Assembly: GCA_020860805.1 (NCBI GenBank) | Contig: JAJBTP010000026.1 | Location: forward strand, 1 to 6,574 | Reading direction: 5' to 3' | From: Tannerellaceae bacterium | Lineage (GTDB): Bacteria > Bacteroidota > Bacteroidia > Bacteroidales > Tannerellaceae | Length of the DNA stretch: 6,574 bases | In this document: positions 6,456 through 6,574 of the stretch, piece by piece | Position numbering within the stretch: the stretch's first letter is position 1 | How the letters are laid out: the number at the start of each line of letters is the position of its first letter | Made by a program: the position numbers and the translations under genes | The notes under the pieces: model-generated | Database searches by the model: none | What the model saw: only the letters and a program-made list of their open reading frames with translations | What the model was told of the DNA's origin: nothing

Positions 6456-6574
6456 CTTGTTATGTTAAAATCTTGGTAAAGTTATAAAAATGATAGCTGA
6501 AAATAGACAAAAAGGCAGGAATTTTATGTCAATCCTGTGAAAAAGGTTAGTTTCTGTAATAACGCTTGTAAATC
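6456..6574 (-). promoter_or_regulatory. Helicase upstream region with weak promoter candidate
   Basis: This 119-base stretch has no gene that I can support. On the minus strand, TAACTTTA (6484-6477) differs by one base from the Bacteroidota -7 consensus TAnnTTTG, and TTTG (6511-6508) could be the -33 element. The spacer of 23 bases is longer than the roughly 19-21 expected, so this is only a candidate. Further upstream CAGGA (6537-6533) and TCCTG (6520-6516) could form a 5-bp hairpin followed by CC and five T, possibly the terminator of an unseen minus-strand gene. Neither element is strong. Confidence 0.22.

Noticed and set aside
6506..6531. Minus-strand TTGACA upstream of the helicase, resembling a sigma-70 -35 box
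   Set aside because: No TATAAT-like element occurs about 17 bases downstream, and Bacteroidota primary sigma factors use a different consensus.
1..6574. Search for CRISPR, tRNA, insertion sequence ends, phage or toxin-antitoxin genes
   Set aside because: No spaced direct repeats, cloverleaf pattern, transposase motifs or small paired genes were seen; nearly all of the window is accounted for by conserved housekeeping genes.

Overview
The window looks like a chromosomal housekeeping segment from a member of the Bacteroidota, most likely the order Bacteroidales. The evidence is a short single-RRM RNA-binding protein of the type common in that phylum, start codons without clear Shine-Dalgarno sequences, a secreted M3 peptidase, and an S41 protease with a long C-terminal extension. 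GC content is moderate, about 40% by eye. I cannot name the genus from this sequence alone.

Layout. Bases 1-220 are the 3' end of a plus-strand RRM protein gene, followed by a strong intrinsic terminator (258-293). Everything else is on the minus strand and is read from high to low coordinates. A complete RhlE-like DEAD-box RNA helicase (6455-5181) ends in a candidate terminator whose hairpin overlaps its last codons. After a 74-base gap come four closely packed genes: a Dcp-like M3 metallopeptidase with a signal peptide (5106-3010), a dCMP deaminase (2966-2538), a membrane-anchored S41 carboxy-terminal processing protease (2516-852), and 5-formyltetrahydrofolate cyclo-ligase (855-301). The gaps inside this block are 43 and 21 bases, and the last pair overlaps by 4 bases (ATGA), so it is probably one transcription unit. 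The plus and minus units converge in the 80-base gap at 221-300.

How the genes fit together. The block pairs two envelope proteolysis enzymes (the M3 peptidase and the S41 protease) with two cytoplasmic enzymes that both bear on dTMP synthesis. dCMP deaminase makes dUMP, and the cyclo-ligase returns 5-formyl-THF to the active one-carbon folate pool. The RRM protein and the helicase are RNA-handling proteins but are separate units on opposite strands.

I found no mobile element, CRISPR array, tRNA, rRNA, phage gene or toxin-antitoxin pair, and no convincing sign of an undescribed system. The more unusual signals are an excess of the tetranucleotide CCGG (58 by my count, against about 8 GGCC), an A9 tract inside a potential hairpin near the start of the cyclo-ligase gene, and terminator hairpins with informative asymmetry or overlap.
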